Assembly (NCBI RefSeq): GCF_004364245.1
Contig: NZ_SOAV01000001.1
Coordinates: forward strand, 682,001-746,000
Direction: 5' to 3'
Length of the DNA stretch: 64,000 nt
DNA from: Streptomyces sp. BK208
GTDB taxonomy: Bacteria > Actinomycetota > Actinomycetes > Streptomycetales > Streptomycetaceae
Shown here: piece after piece, positions 56,001 to 63,132 of the stretch
Position numbering within the stretch: position 1 is the stretch's first letter
Layout of the letters: every line of letters starts with the position of its first letter
Made by a program: the position numbers and the translations under genes
The notes under the pieces: model-generated
What the model was told of the DNA's origin: nothing
What the model saw: the letters and a program-made list of their open reading frames with translations, nothing else
The model's database searches: none

Positions 56001-59000
56001 AACCGGCGCTGCCCGCGCTGGCGGAACGGGCGCGGACCCTCGAGTTCGGCCCGGCGCAGCTGCCGATCGTGTCGAACGTGACGGGCCGGCTCGCCGGGGC
56101 GGAAACGTACGACGCGGAGTACTGGTCGCGGCACGCCCGCAGCCCGGTGCGCTTCCACGACGGTGTGCGGGAGCTGGCCGGTCTCGGGGTGGACCTGTGC
56201 GTGGAGATCGGCCCGGACCGCACCCTGGTCAACCTCGTCCGGGCCGGCGGGCTGCTGCCCGGCGGGGGACTCGCGGCCTCGCTGCGGCGTGGCGCGGCCG
56301 ACCGCGCCTCCCTGCTGACCGCCGCCAAGTCTCTGTACGAACACGGTCAGGACCTGGTGTGGGACCGGGTGTACCCGCCCGGTCGCCGACCGCGGGGCGA
56401 GGCACCGCGCTACCCCTTCGCCGCCACCCGTCACTGGACGCCGCCGGTCCCGTCCGCGCCCTCGCCCGCAGCGGTGGCCGCACCGGTGCCCGGCGTTCCC
56501 GCCTGGGGTACCGAACTGCGCTCCCCCGCGCTGCGGGGCCGGGTCTTCAGCACCGAGCGCAGCACGGTGTACCCGCCCCACCTGACCGACCACCGGCTGT
56601 TCGGCACGGTTTCGGTGCCCGGCGCGTCCCAGACCGCCACCGTCCTGTCCGCTCTGGGGGCCGGGGGCGTGCCGGTCACCCTGGAGGACCTGCACTTCCC
56701 GCGCGCGCTCGTGCTGCACGACGGGGAGCGCTACCCGCTCCAGGTCATCGAGACGCGAGAGCCGAAGGGCCCGCGCACGGTGAGCGTGCAGAGTCTGCTC
56801 GACCCCGTACAGGATCGCTGGCAGGAGCATCTGACGGCGCGGATCGTACCCGGCCGTCCGGACGCGGGCCGGCCGGTACCCGACCACGCCGCGTTCACCG
56901 CGGCCGCGGAGCGCCGGCTGAGCGGCTCGGGCTTCTACTCCCATCTGCGCTCCCTGGGCTACCACCTCGGCCCGTCCTTCCGGTGGATCGCGGAAGCCTG
57001 GATCCGGGGTGACGAGGCACTGGTGCGGTTCGCCGAGCCGCGGGAGATGAACGAGGACCCCACGGGCTACGAGATCCACCCGGGGCTGCTGGACTCGTGC
57101 CTGCAGAGCGCGGTGGTCTTCGCGGTCGACGGCGCCACCGCGGCGCAGGCCGAACAGCTGTCCATCCCGTTCGCCGCCGCGCGGCTGGCCTTCCCCGGCC
57201 GGCCCGGGCGGAGCGGGCCGCTGTGGGGCCACGTGCGGGCGGTACGCCGGGGCACCGGCACCGGATTCCAGCAGGTGGAGGCCGTGGACCTGCACCTGTA
57301 CGACGGGGCCGGTTCGACCGTGCTGGCGGTGGAGGACTTCCGGTTCCGACCGGCGCCCCGCGCCCTCCTGGAACGTTCCCTGCGCCAAGGGGTGCGGCAC
57401 GCCTACGCGCTCACCTGGGTCCCGGACGAGCGTGTCCCGGAGGGCGCCGCCCGCGCACTGACGGTGAGCGTGCTCGGGGCCGAGGGCGACACCGGGCGCC
57501 TGCTGTGCGACGCGTTCACCGCGCAGGGACACCGCGTGCTGGCGGCGGCCGGGAACGAACCCGCAGGGCCGGACACCGAACTCGTGGTCGACGCCCGCTT
57601 CTGCGCCCCGCCGGCCACGGACGACGGCGCCGGGTCGCTCGCGGACGCCGCCCTGACGGCGGTCGAGCGACTGGCGGCCTCGCTGCGTGCCGTACCGGCC
57701 GGCGTCCCCTACGCGGTGCTCGGCACGCAGACCCCTGCGTCAGACCGCGTCGCCGGCGGACCGGTGACCGCGCAGGACCGGGCGGTGGACGGCGCGCCGG
57801 TCCGCGACGCCCTGTTCGGGCTGGTCGCCTCGCTGGCGGCCGAGCAGCCCGGACGCCCGCTGGTGCGGGCGGTCCTCGCCGACGGCTGGACCGCCCCGGA
57901 GCTGGTCGGCGTGCTCGCCGGCCAGGTGGGTACGCCGGCGGCCGGGGCCCTGGTGCGGGTCGGTGGCGGTACGGTGCACCGCGCCCGGCTGACACCCTGT
58001 CCCGCCGACGCGGGACCCGTCGGGTCCGGCGGCGCGCCAAACGGCGCGGCGCTGATCACCGGTGGGCTGGGTGCGCTGGGTCTGAGCAGCGCCGTGTTCC
58101 TGGCCCGCCGGGGCGTTCGCGCCATCACCCTGATGGGCCGGTCGGCCCCGGACTCCGCCGCGCGGGCCGTCATCGACGAGCTGACCGCCCGGGGCACGCG
58201 GGTGGAGGTGGTCCGCGGCGACGTCACCGACCCCGGCGCCTGCCGGGCGGCGGTGACGGCCGCGACGCGGCACCTCCCGCTGCGTACGGTGCTGCATCTG
58301 GCGGGAACCAGCGAGGACCGCGCCTTCGAACGGCAGACCTCCGCCTCCTTCGAGGCGGTGTTCGCCGCGAAGGCGCGGGGCGCCGTGGAGCTGGCCCGGG
58401 CGCTGCGCGGCCACCGGCCGGACGCCTTCGTGCTCTTCTCGTCGGCCTCGGCGGTGCTGGGGTCGGCCGGCCAGACCAACTACGCGGCCGCCAACGGCTT
58501 CCTCGCCGGCCTGGCGGAGTGGCTCCGCGCCCGCGGGGTCCCCGCGACCAGCGTCGACTGGGGACCGTGGGCGCCGCGCGGCAAGGGTGGTCTGGCCGCG
58601 ACCGAGGCCACCCGACGGGCCATCGGCCGGCTCGGCATCAGCCCGTTGTCCGACGAGGAGGCCGAGGAACTGCTGGGCCTCGCCCTGGGGGCGCGGCACG
58701 CACGGTTCGTCGCGGTGGCATGGGACGCGCAGGCCGGCGGCAGCGCTCCGGCCGGCCATCCGATGGCGGCGCTCCTCGCACCGCCGCCACGGCGACCCGC
58801 GGCCGACGGGGCCGTGCCCGAGCCGGGATGGCTCGGGTCGGCGCTCGACGCCCTGGACGGCGCCGGCCGCGAGGAGCTCCTGGTATGGACCCTCAGGTCG
58901 ATGATCGGGGAGGTGCTCGGCGACGACGCGCCCGTCGACGACGAGCTGGGCCTCGGCGACATGGGCGTCGACTCCATCATGGCCATCGACCTGAGGGACC

Positions 59001-59287
59001 GGCTGGCCCGGGCGCTGGACCGCGCACTGCCCGCGACCGTCGCCTTCGACCACCCCAGCGTCTCCAAGCTCGCCGGGTACGCCTTGGGCCTGCTGTACCC
59101 GGGTGACCCGGACGCCCCGCCGTCGCACTCGCGGGCACGGCCCGCACCCGCCGGGCCCGGCGACACGCTGGAGGACCTGTCCTTCGACGAACTCCTGGAC
59201 GCCGTCCGGGCGGACGTCGTGGCCGCGAAAGAGGACGACACCGGCGTCCGGACGGACCTGCCGGCGGACGCAGGAACGAAGAAATGA
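50012..59287 (+). CDS. Type I polyketide synthase, two modules: KS-KR-ACP (no AT) and KS-AT-DH-KR-ACP
   Basis: The 3091-residue protein starts with a coiled-coil docking region (LTRALNTIRTLRERLEEQEG). Module A: KS with Cys207; only about 140 residues lie between the KS end (about 455) and the post-AT linker motif LPAYPWQRQRH at 594, and no GHSxG is present, so the AT is missing; then KR (GGLGSVG at 875) and ACP (Ser1184). Module B: KS with Cys1447; AT with GHSVGE (Ser1892) and HAFH at 1989-1992, malonyl type; DH with His2194; KR (GGLGALG at 2684, Tyr2824); ACP (Ser2988). GAGG precedes the ATG. The stop overlaps the next PKS start (ATGA). Module A must be loaded by another acyltransferase. Confidence 0.95.
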   Translation: MAQDTITSTSGEPERSGTGKQTPLTRALNTIRTLRERLEEQEGSQPIAVVGIGLRLPGGIDTLGGYWDALADARDLVGRLPQERRGPFAGAWDGLPQRGGFLRGDVLGFDADFFGISPREARHLDPQQRLLLEVTWEALENAGITDTALGRISAGVYLGIMWQDYREWLEAEPDAYATTGNGHNFAAGRVAHALGLRGPAVAVDTACSSSLVAVHLAAQALRRGECEIAFAAGTNLIMSPRSMRLVHETRSLSPDGLCRTFDARANGFVRGEGCGVLVLKRLDHAVRDGDRVHAVLHGTAVNQDGRAGGFTAPNVLSQVSLIETALARSGLEPRDIGYVETHGTGTALGDPIEMEALATALGRRNGGAPLPVGAVKTNFGHLESAAGVAGLVKAVLCLRRREVPPLVHFRTLNPRIDLSGTGITVPDRLRPWPEEAGRYAAVSSFGMSGTNAHAVLGPAPDPASAPEVPVTGFTVSARTGGALRELAARYADHLADGDRRDDPAAYAAFARTVTHGRTRHPASARVTASDADGARAALRALAAAEPHPDVVLGETGPARSGTGAAAGDTPGAAGGGTDEAANGPAVPPRQVADLPAYPWQRQRHAPERLPGALASTAPAAPGSLPVAHEVVWEPSGPTGPDLDAGIVVAGDDEALRRALVAEAAALGVRGTVLAPAPVQVPAGWSWAPLPRDAAEWAAYWATAADPADAPASLLLVPKAPALSGTPAEVLAESGPVAATARVCAAVTCAVGALARTGAGRRAYVLTRGVLRVDPSDRTALTGHGPLHGLAPVLGLELGAVWGGTVDLPTDPGPRDLRAVLSFTAARSRAGAVAGAVVEDTAAVRAGTVHVARLRAAPGHRPRLPVRGDATYLVTGGLGSVGRELTAELVARGARHLVLVGRRAEADLPAEATALLAALRGAGVEVVHRDGGCDTPEAVTALDAVLAPLPPVAGVVHAAGTLRKGPAEDLTAEDFADALRAKAGTAWWLHLAFAQRALDFFVLVSSVSAVWGTEHCAAYSAANGALDALAAHRAGLGLPAVSLAYGPWALAGAGMADDASLERFARLGVGALTPEAGRSALTATASSPAAHVVACPLDLPRLAGVLSGLRPRGLFAESTDAGGGTDAGAPGNEPSVVAELAELAPKALPDAVRSHVLRLLAAQLGHADPAAIRADVGFLDLGLDSIMAVDLGVRLSLAFGTEVQAADVFDHPTAAELAAFLLRRLRPEGTGAPAPSPVAPPPDPAPGPVRGPDGTPAAVTPVPTPAPAPVPAVGEPVAVVGMAGRFPQADSVEELWELLCEGRDGVGPVPEDRRVHHRGDPTGRADGDGPPITTDQGGFLRDVDRFDASFFGIPAREAEHLDPQQRLLLESAWHALEDARIDPRSLKGSRTGVFIGVSYADYARLLARGGAERVDAYYGTGTALNATAGRLAFTLGLRGPAMAVDTACSSSLVTLHLAVRSLRAGETDAVLAGGVNLLLDPASSVAVSRAHMLSPDGRCRTFSAGANGFVRSEACGVVVLKRLADARRDGDRVLALIRGSAVNQDGASSGLTAPNGRAQEEMLTAALADAGVEGAQVSYLEAHGTGTALGDPIELRAAWRALGPGRRPGEPLHVGSVKSNVGHCESAAGVVGVIKTVLALRHGTIPANLHFDTPNPQVPWADMNIRVADAPLAWRAGSGAGPRIAGVSGFGFTGTNAHVLLSEAPDDAPSGLREPADPRPEPLLLPLSAPDPEGLQRLGGAWERWLAGAPHEAPAPAAATAATGRAHFPYRRALFGRDREQLLTALRGEPSPTRPVRPPRVAFLFSGQGSQYHGMGRELYETEPVFREVFDACDRAVAPVLGASLTELALYGPDRTAVDETRVTQPALVALELALAALWESWGVTPALVMGHSVGEIAAAVCAGVMDRTAGLELIVHRAGLMQGTERGAMLAVAAPEERVREWADARGLDLAAVNGPEAAVVSGPPEPVSALAADLKERGVRVRELTVSHAFHSRLLEPALPALAERARTLEFGPAQLPIVSNVTGRLAGAETYDAEYWSRHARSPVRFHDGVRELAGLGVDLCVEIGPDRTLVNLVRAGGLLPGGGLAASLRRGAADRASLLTAAKSLYEHGQDLVWDRVYPPGRRPRGEAPRYPFAATRHWTPPVPSAPSPAAVAAPVPGVPAWGTELRSPALRGRVFSTERSTVYPPHLTDHRLFGTVSVPGASQTATVLSALGAGGVPVTLEDLHFPRALVLHDGERYPLQVIETREPKGPRTVSVQSLLDPVQDRWQEHLTARIVPGRPDAGRPVPDHAAFTAAAERRLSGSGFYSHLRSLGYHLGPSFRWIAEAWIRGDEALVRFAEPREMNEDPTGYEIHPGLLDSCLQSAVVFAVDGATAAQAEQLSIPFAAARLAFPGRPGRSGPLWGHVRAVRRGTGTGFQQVEAVDLHLYDGAGSTVLAVEDFRFRPAPRALLERSLRQGVRHAYALTWVPDERVPEGAARALTVSVLGAEGDTGRLLCDAFTAQGHRVLAAAGNEPAGPDTELVVDARFCAPPATDDGAGSLADAALTAVERLAASLRAVPAGVPYAVLGTQTPASDRVAGGPVTAQDRAVDGAPVRDALFGLVASLAAEQPGRPLVRAVLADGWTAPELVGVLAGQVGTPAAGALVRVGGGTVHRARLTPCPADAGPVGSGGAPNGAALITGGLGALGLSSAVFLARRGVRAITLMGRSAPDSAARAVIDELTARGTRVEVVRGDVTDPGACRAAVTAATRHLPLRTVLHLAGTSEDRAFERQTSASFEAVFAAKARGAVELARALRGHRPDAFVLFSSASAVLGSAGQTNYAAANGFLAGLAEWLRARGVPATSVDWGPWAPRGKGGLAATEATRRAIGRLGISPLSDEEAEELLGLALGARHARFVAVAWDAQAGGSAPAGHPMAALLAPPPRRPAADGAVPEPGWLGSALDALDGAGREELLVWTLRSMIGEVLGDDAPVDDELGLGDMGVDSIMAIDLRDRLARALDRALPATVAFDHPSVSKLAGYALGLLYPGDPDAPPSHSRARPAPAGPGDTLEDLSFDELLDAVRADVVAAKEDDTGVRTDLPADAGTKK

Positions 59288-61743
59288 GGCCGGACACCGT
59301 GGATCCCGCACAGATACGCGCCCTGATGGAGGAACAGCTCCGTCTGTCCCGAAGGCTTCGCGCCCGGGTCGACGAGCTGGAGGAGGAACGGCACGCCCCC
59401 GTCGCCGTGGTCGGCATGGGGCTGCGGCTGCCCTCCGGGCGGGGCGACGGCGACCTCGACTCCCCCGAGGCCTACTGGGACTTCCTGCGCGCCGGCGGCA
59501 CGGCGCTGTCCGGGCTGCCGGCGGAGCGGCCGGGGCTGCGCGCCGTGCACGACCCGACGCCGGGCAGGCCGGGCCGGTCGTACGTCGGCCGGGCCGGGTT
59601 CCTGTCGGACGTCGCCGGTTTCGACGCCGAGTTCTTCGGCATCTCCACCCGTGAGGCCCGCCTGCTGGACCCGCAGCAGCGGCTGCTGCTGGAGACGGCC
59701 TGGGAGGCGCTGGAACGCGCCGGCATCGCCGTACGGCGCGCCGACCGGTTGAACGTCGGCGTCTACCTCGGGATCATGGCGTCCGAGTACACCGAACGCC
59801 TGGAGGACCGGGCGGACGCCACACGCATCGACCCCTACTACACGACGGGCGGCGGTCTGTGCTTCGGGGCCGGCCGGATCGCGTACGCGATGGGCTTCTC
59901 GGGTCCGGTGGTCAGTGTGGACACCGCCTGCTCGTCCGCCCTGTCCGCACTCCACCTGGCGGTGCGCGCGCTGCGCGCCGGCGAGTGCCGCTACGCCCTG
60001 GCCTGCGGCGCCAACCTGCTGCTGTCGGCCAACTTGATGGTCTCCCTGTGCCAGACCCGGGCCCTGTCCCCCGAGGGCCGCTCCAAGTCCTTCCTGGCCT
60101 CCGCCGACGGCTACGGACGCGGTGAGGGCGTCGGCGCGCTGGCCCTGATGCGGCTGGACGAGGCGCTCCACGAGCGACGGCCGGTGCTGGCGGTGATCCG
60201 CGGCACCGCGGTCAACCACGACGGCGCGTCCTCCGGGCTGACCGCGCCCAACGGTGCCGCGCAGCAGGAGGTCGTCCGGGCCGCGCTGGACGACGCCCGG
60301 GTGGACCCGCGGGACCTGGGCTGGATCGAGGCGCACGGCACCGGGACCGTCCTGGGCGACCCGATCGAGATCGGGGCCCTGGCCGGCGTCCTCGGTGAGG
60401 CCGTGCGCGACCGGGCAGTCCCGCTGTCGCTGGGCAGCGTCAAGTCCCGTCTGGGGCATCTGGAGGCCGCCTCCGGGATCGCCGCGGTCGCCAAGACCGT
60501 GCTCATGCTGCTGCACGGGGAGATCCCGGCCGCGCGCGACGAGGCCGACGGCGAGCTGAACCCCCACATCCCGTGGCAGGACCTGCCGTTCCGGGTGCCG
60601 TCGCGCGGCGCGCCCTGGCCGGAGGAACTGCCCCGCAGGATCGCGGGGGTCAACTCGTTCGGCATGAGCGGCACCAACGTGCACGTGGTGCTGGAGGCGG
60701 AGCCCCGGGGGGCGGCCCGGGCGGCCGTCGACGTCCCGCCGGGCGCCGGGGCCGAGCTGCTGACGATGTCGGCCCGGGACGAGCACGCGCTGGCCACGCT
60801 GTCCGCGCGGGTGAGGGAACGCCTGCTGCGCCTGCCTGCGGCGGACCTGCCGTCGCTGTGCCACACCCTGCGCAGCGGACGTGCCCCCTTCGCCCGGCGC
60901 CTAGCGGTGGTCGGGGCGAGCGCCGACGAGCTGGCGGGGGCGCTGCTGCGGGCGGAGGGCGCGCCCCGGGCGGCGGGGCCGGCCGAGGTGATCCGGTCGG
61001 TCACCGTCCGGGTCGCGGCCGACGCCGACCACCTGGTCCCGGCGCTCGCCGGGCTGACCACCGCGTTCCCCGGGCTTGCCGACGAGGCGGGGGCCGCCGT
61101 CGCGGACCCCGCTGAGGAGCTCTGCCGGATGCTCGCCCGGCTGGGGCTGCGCGGCTCCCCGGAGGCCGGTCCGCCCACGGCCGGGGCCGGGGCCTCGGTG
61201 CACTGGGGCGCCGCGGACGAGGAGTCCCACCCGCTGCCGGCGGCCGACGGCGACGCACCCGCCCAATTCCTGCGGTTGCTGGCCGCCCTCTTCACGGCCG
61301 GCGCCGACCTCCGCTTCGACGCGCTGCGCGGTCCGTCGGCACGTGTCCTCGGCGATCTGCCGACCTACCCCTTCGCGCACCGGCGGTACTGGGTGGACGA
61401 ACCGGTGACGGGTGTACGGGGCGAAGCGTCCGAGGAGGACACCGGGCCGCGGACCGCGCTGCCCGAGCCGCACGACCGGGCGGCCGTCCGCTCGTACCTG
61501 CGGGACCTGCTCACCGATGTGCTGCAGGCCCCGGATCCGCTGGACCCCGCGCAGTCGTTCCTGGACTCCGGCGGGGACTCGTTCACGGCCACGGTGTTCA
61601 TCACCCGGGTCGAGGAGAACTACCCGGTGGGTCTGTCGCCCGCCGACCTGCCGCTCGATCTGCCGCTCGCCGAGCTGTGGGAACGCCTGGCCGACGACAT
61701 CGCCGTGTCCACGGGCGAGTCGGCGCAGGTGGTCGGCGCATGA
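59284..61743 (+). CDS. Type I polyketide synthase, terminal KS-ACP module without AT
   Basis: The 819-residue protein has an N-terminal helical docking region (RALMEEQLRLSRRLRARVDE), a KS with Cys216 (VDTACSSAL) and HGTGT, then about 230 residues with no GHSxG or HAFH/YASH motif, a post-AT linker motif (LPTYPFAHRRYWV, about 694) and an ACP with Ser766 (DSGGDSFTAT). The AT is therefore lost or reduced to linker. There is no reductive domain and no thioesterase domain. It overlaps both neighbours by four bases (ATGA), so it is coupled to the preceding PKS and the following thioesterase. The GGDS around the ACP serine resembles PCP-like carriers. Confidence 0.94.
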   Translation: MRPDTVDPAQIRALMEEQLRLSRRLRARVDELEEERHAPVAVVGMGLRLPSGRGDGDLDSPEAYWDFLRAGGTALSGLPAERPGLRAVHDPTPGRPGRSYVGRAGFLSDVAGFDAEFFGISTREARLLDPQQRLLLETAWEALERAGIAVRRADRLNVGVYLGIMASEYTERLEDRADATRIDPYYTTGGGLCFGAGRIAYAMGFSGPVVSVDTACSSALSALHLAVRALRAGECRYALACGANLLLSANLMVSLCQTRALSPEGRSKSFLASADGYGRGEGVGALALMRLDEALHERRPVLAVIRGTAVNHDGASSGLTAPNGAAQQEVVRAALDDARVDPRDLGWIEAHGTGTVLGDPIEIGALAGVLGEAVRDRAVPLSLGSVKSRLGHLEAASGIAAVAKTVLMLLHGEIPAARDEADGELNPHIPWQDLPFRVPSRGAPWPEELPRRIAGVNSFGMSGTNVHVVLEAEPRGAARAAVDVPPGAGAELLTMSARDEHALATLSARVRERLLRLPAADLPSLCHTLRSGRAPFARRLAVVGASADELAGALLRAEGAPRAAGPAEVIRSVTVRVAADADHLVPALAGLTTAFPGLADEAGAAVADPAEELCRMLARLGLRGSPEAGPPTAGAGASVHWGAADEESHPLPAADGDAPAQFLRLLAALFTAGADLRFDALRGPSARVLGDLPTYPFAHRRYWVDEPVTGVRGEASEEDTGPRTALPEPHDRAAVRSYLRDLLTDVLQAPDPLDPAQSFLDSGGDSFTATVFITRVEENYPVGLSPADLPLDLPLAELWERLADDIAVSTGESAQVVGA

Positions 61744-62537
61744 CCGCGATCCTGCGGCCCCGCCGGCTGGACACCGCCGCCATGCGGCTGGCGGTGTGCC
61801 ATCACGCCGGCGGATCGGCGACCGCGTACGTCCCGCTCGTCGGCGGGCTTCCGGCTGACTGGGACGCCCTGCTGGTCGATCTGCCCGAACGGGCCGCGGG
61901 GCGGGCCGATCCCCTGCCCTGGGACCTCGAAGGGGCCGTCAAGACGCTGACGCAGGAGTTGTCGACGTGGACGGACGGCACACCGCTCGCGCTGTTCGGG
62001 CACAGCCTGGGCGCGTTGGTGGCGTTCGAGACGGCCCGCGCCCTGGAGGAGTGCGGCGTCCCGGTCGCCTGGGTCGGCGTTTCGGGGCGACGCCCACCGG
62101 ACGACGCCGTACCGGTGCCCCCGCTCGATCCGAGCGTTCCGGACGAGGAACTGGCCGCCGCCCTGACCCGGTTGGGCGGCCTGCCCGAGCGGCTGGACGC
62201 CTATCCCGAGATCCGCCACCGCTTCCTGAAACGGATCCGCAACGACCTGAGGGCACTCGAGGGCTACCGCCCGCAGGAGGGGGGACGGTCGCTGGCCGCA
62301 CCGCTGACCGCCTTCGGCGCGGCCGACGACCCGCTCGCCCCGGCGGCGGCGCTGGCCGGCTGGGCACGGCACACCACGGGCAGCTTCGCGACGCGCGTGC
62401 TCGCCGGCGGCCACTTCGGTCTGTTCGCCGACGGGTTCGCGGATTTCGTCCCCGTCCTGATCGACGAGGTGTGCCGGCCGGCGCCGTGGGCCACGGCCTC
62501 CGCATCCGCATCCGTCGGCGCATACGAGAGGACATGA
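61740..62537 (+). CDS. Type II thioesterase
   Basis: The 265-residue alpha/beta hydrolase has RLAVCHHAGGSATAYVPLVGGL, the nucleophile motif LFGHSLGALVAFE with Ser89, an Asp in FGAADDPLAP and the catalytic His225 in AGGHFGLF. These are the RifR/GrsT-type editing thioesterase motifs. Since the last PKS module has no thioesterase domain, this protein may either edit stalled chains or release the product. Its ATG overlaps the PKS stop by four bases. Confidence 0.94.
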   Translation: MTAILRPRRLDTAAMRLAVCHHAGGSATAYVPLVGGLPADWDALLVDLPERAAGRADPLPWDLEGAVKTLTQELSTWTDGTPLALFGHSLGALVAFETARALEECGVPVAWVGVSGRRPPDDAVPVPPLDPSVPDEELAAALTRLGGLPERLDAYPEIRHRFLKRIRNDLRALEGYRPQEGGRSLAAPLTAFGAADDPLAPAAALAGWARHTTGSFATRVLAGGHFGLFADGFADFVPVLIDEVCRPAPWATASASASVGAYERT

Positions 62538-62538
62538 C

Positions 62539-63132
62539 ATGACGACCGAACCGGCCGGCCTCACCGCCCCCACCGGCCAGCCCGCCGACCTGCGCACGCT
62601 CATGGCGGCCTTCCCCACCGGGGTCTCCGTCGTGACCGCGGTGTCCCGCGACGGCGCGAACTGGGGCATGACCTGCACGTCGCTGTGCAGTGTCTCCCTC
62701 CACCCGCCGGTGCTGCTGGTCTGCCTCCGGTGCGGCAGTCCCACGCTGGAGGCCGTGGCCGGAAGCGGTCTGTTCGCCGTCAACCTGTTGCACGAACAGG
62801 CCCGGCCGACGGCCGAACTGTTCGCCTCCGGCGTCCCGGACCGCTTCGAGCGGGTCGTGTGGGAGGCAAAGGACGGGGCAGCCGGCCCCCATCTCACGTT
62901 CTCGTCCCACACGATCGCCGACTGCTCCGTGGTCAGTACGCAGGTGGTCGGGGACCACACCATGGTGCTCGGCAAGGTCGACGTGGTCACGCCGGTACGC
63001 GTTCAGCGCCCGCTGCTGTACGGGCTGCGCGGCTACAGCGCCTGGCCGGGGCCCCGTCCCGGCGCCGTCGAGAAATCCGCCAGAGCCTCCGGCGAAGCTG
63101 GACGCGGCCCCGACACCGAGGAAGCACCGTGA
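62539..63132 (+). CDS. Flavin reductase (RutF/HpaC-like)
   Basis: The 197-residue split-barrel protein has LRTLMAAFPTGVSVVTAVSRDGANWGMTCTSLCSVSLHPPVLLVCL, the family's FxTGVxVVT and SLHPPLV-type signatures, and FAVNLLHEQ. It reduces FMN or FAD with NAD(P)H and most likely supplies FADH2 to the two halogenases. GAGAGGAC precedes the ATG, which follows the thioesterase stop after one base. Confidence 0.93.
   Translation: MTTEPAGLTAPTGQPADLRTLMAAFPTGVSVVTAVSRDGANWGMTCTSLCSVSLHPPVLLVCLRCGSPTLEAVAGSGLFAVNLLHEQARPTAELFASGVPDRFERVVWEAKDGAAGPHLTFSSHTIADCSVVSTQVVGDHTMVLGKVDVVTPVRVQRPLLYGLRGYSAWPGPRPGAVEKSARASGEAGRGPDTEEAP

Noticed and set aside
54173..57532. A 1119-residue minus-strand frame in the second PKS gene
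   Set aside because: Antisense shadow of module B of the PKS, which has all expected active-site residues.
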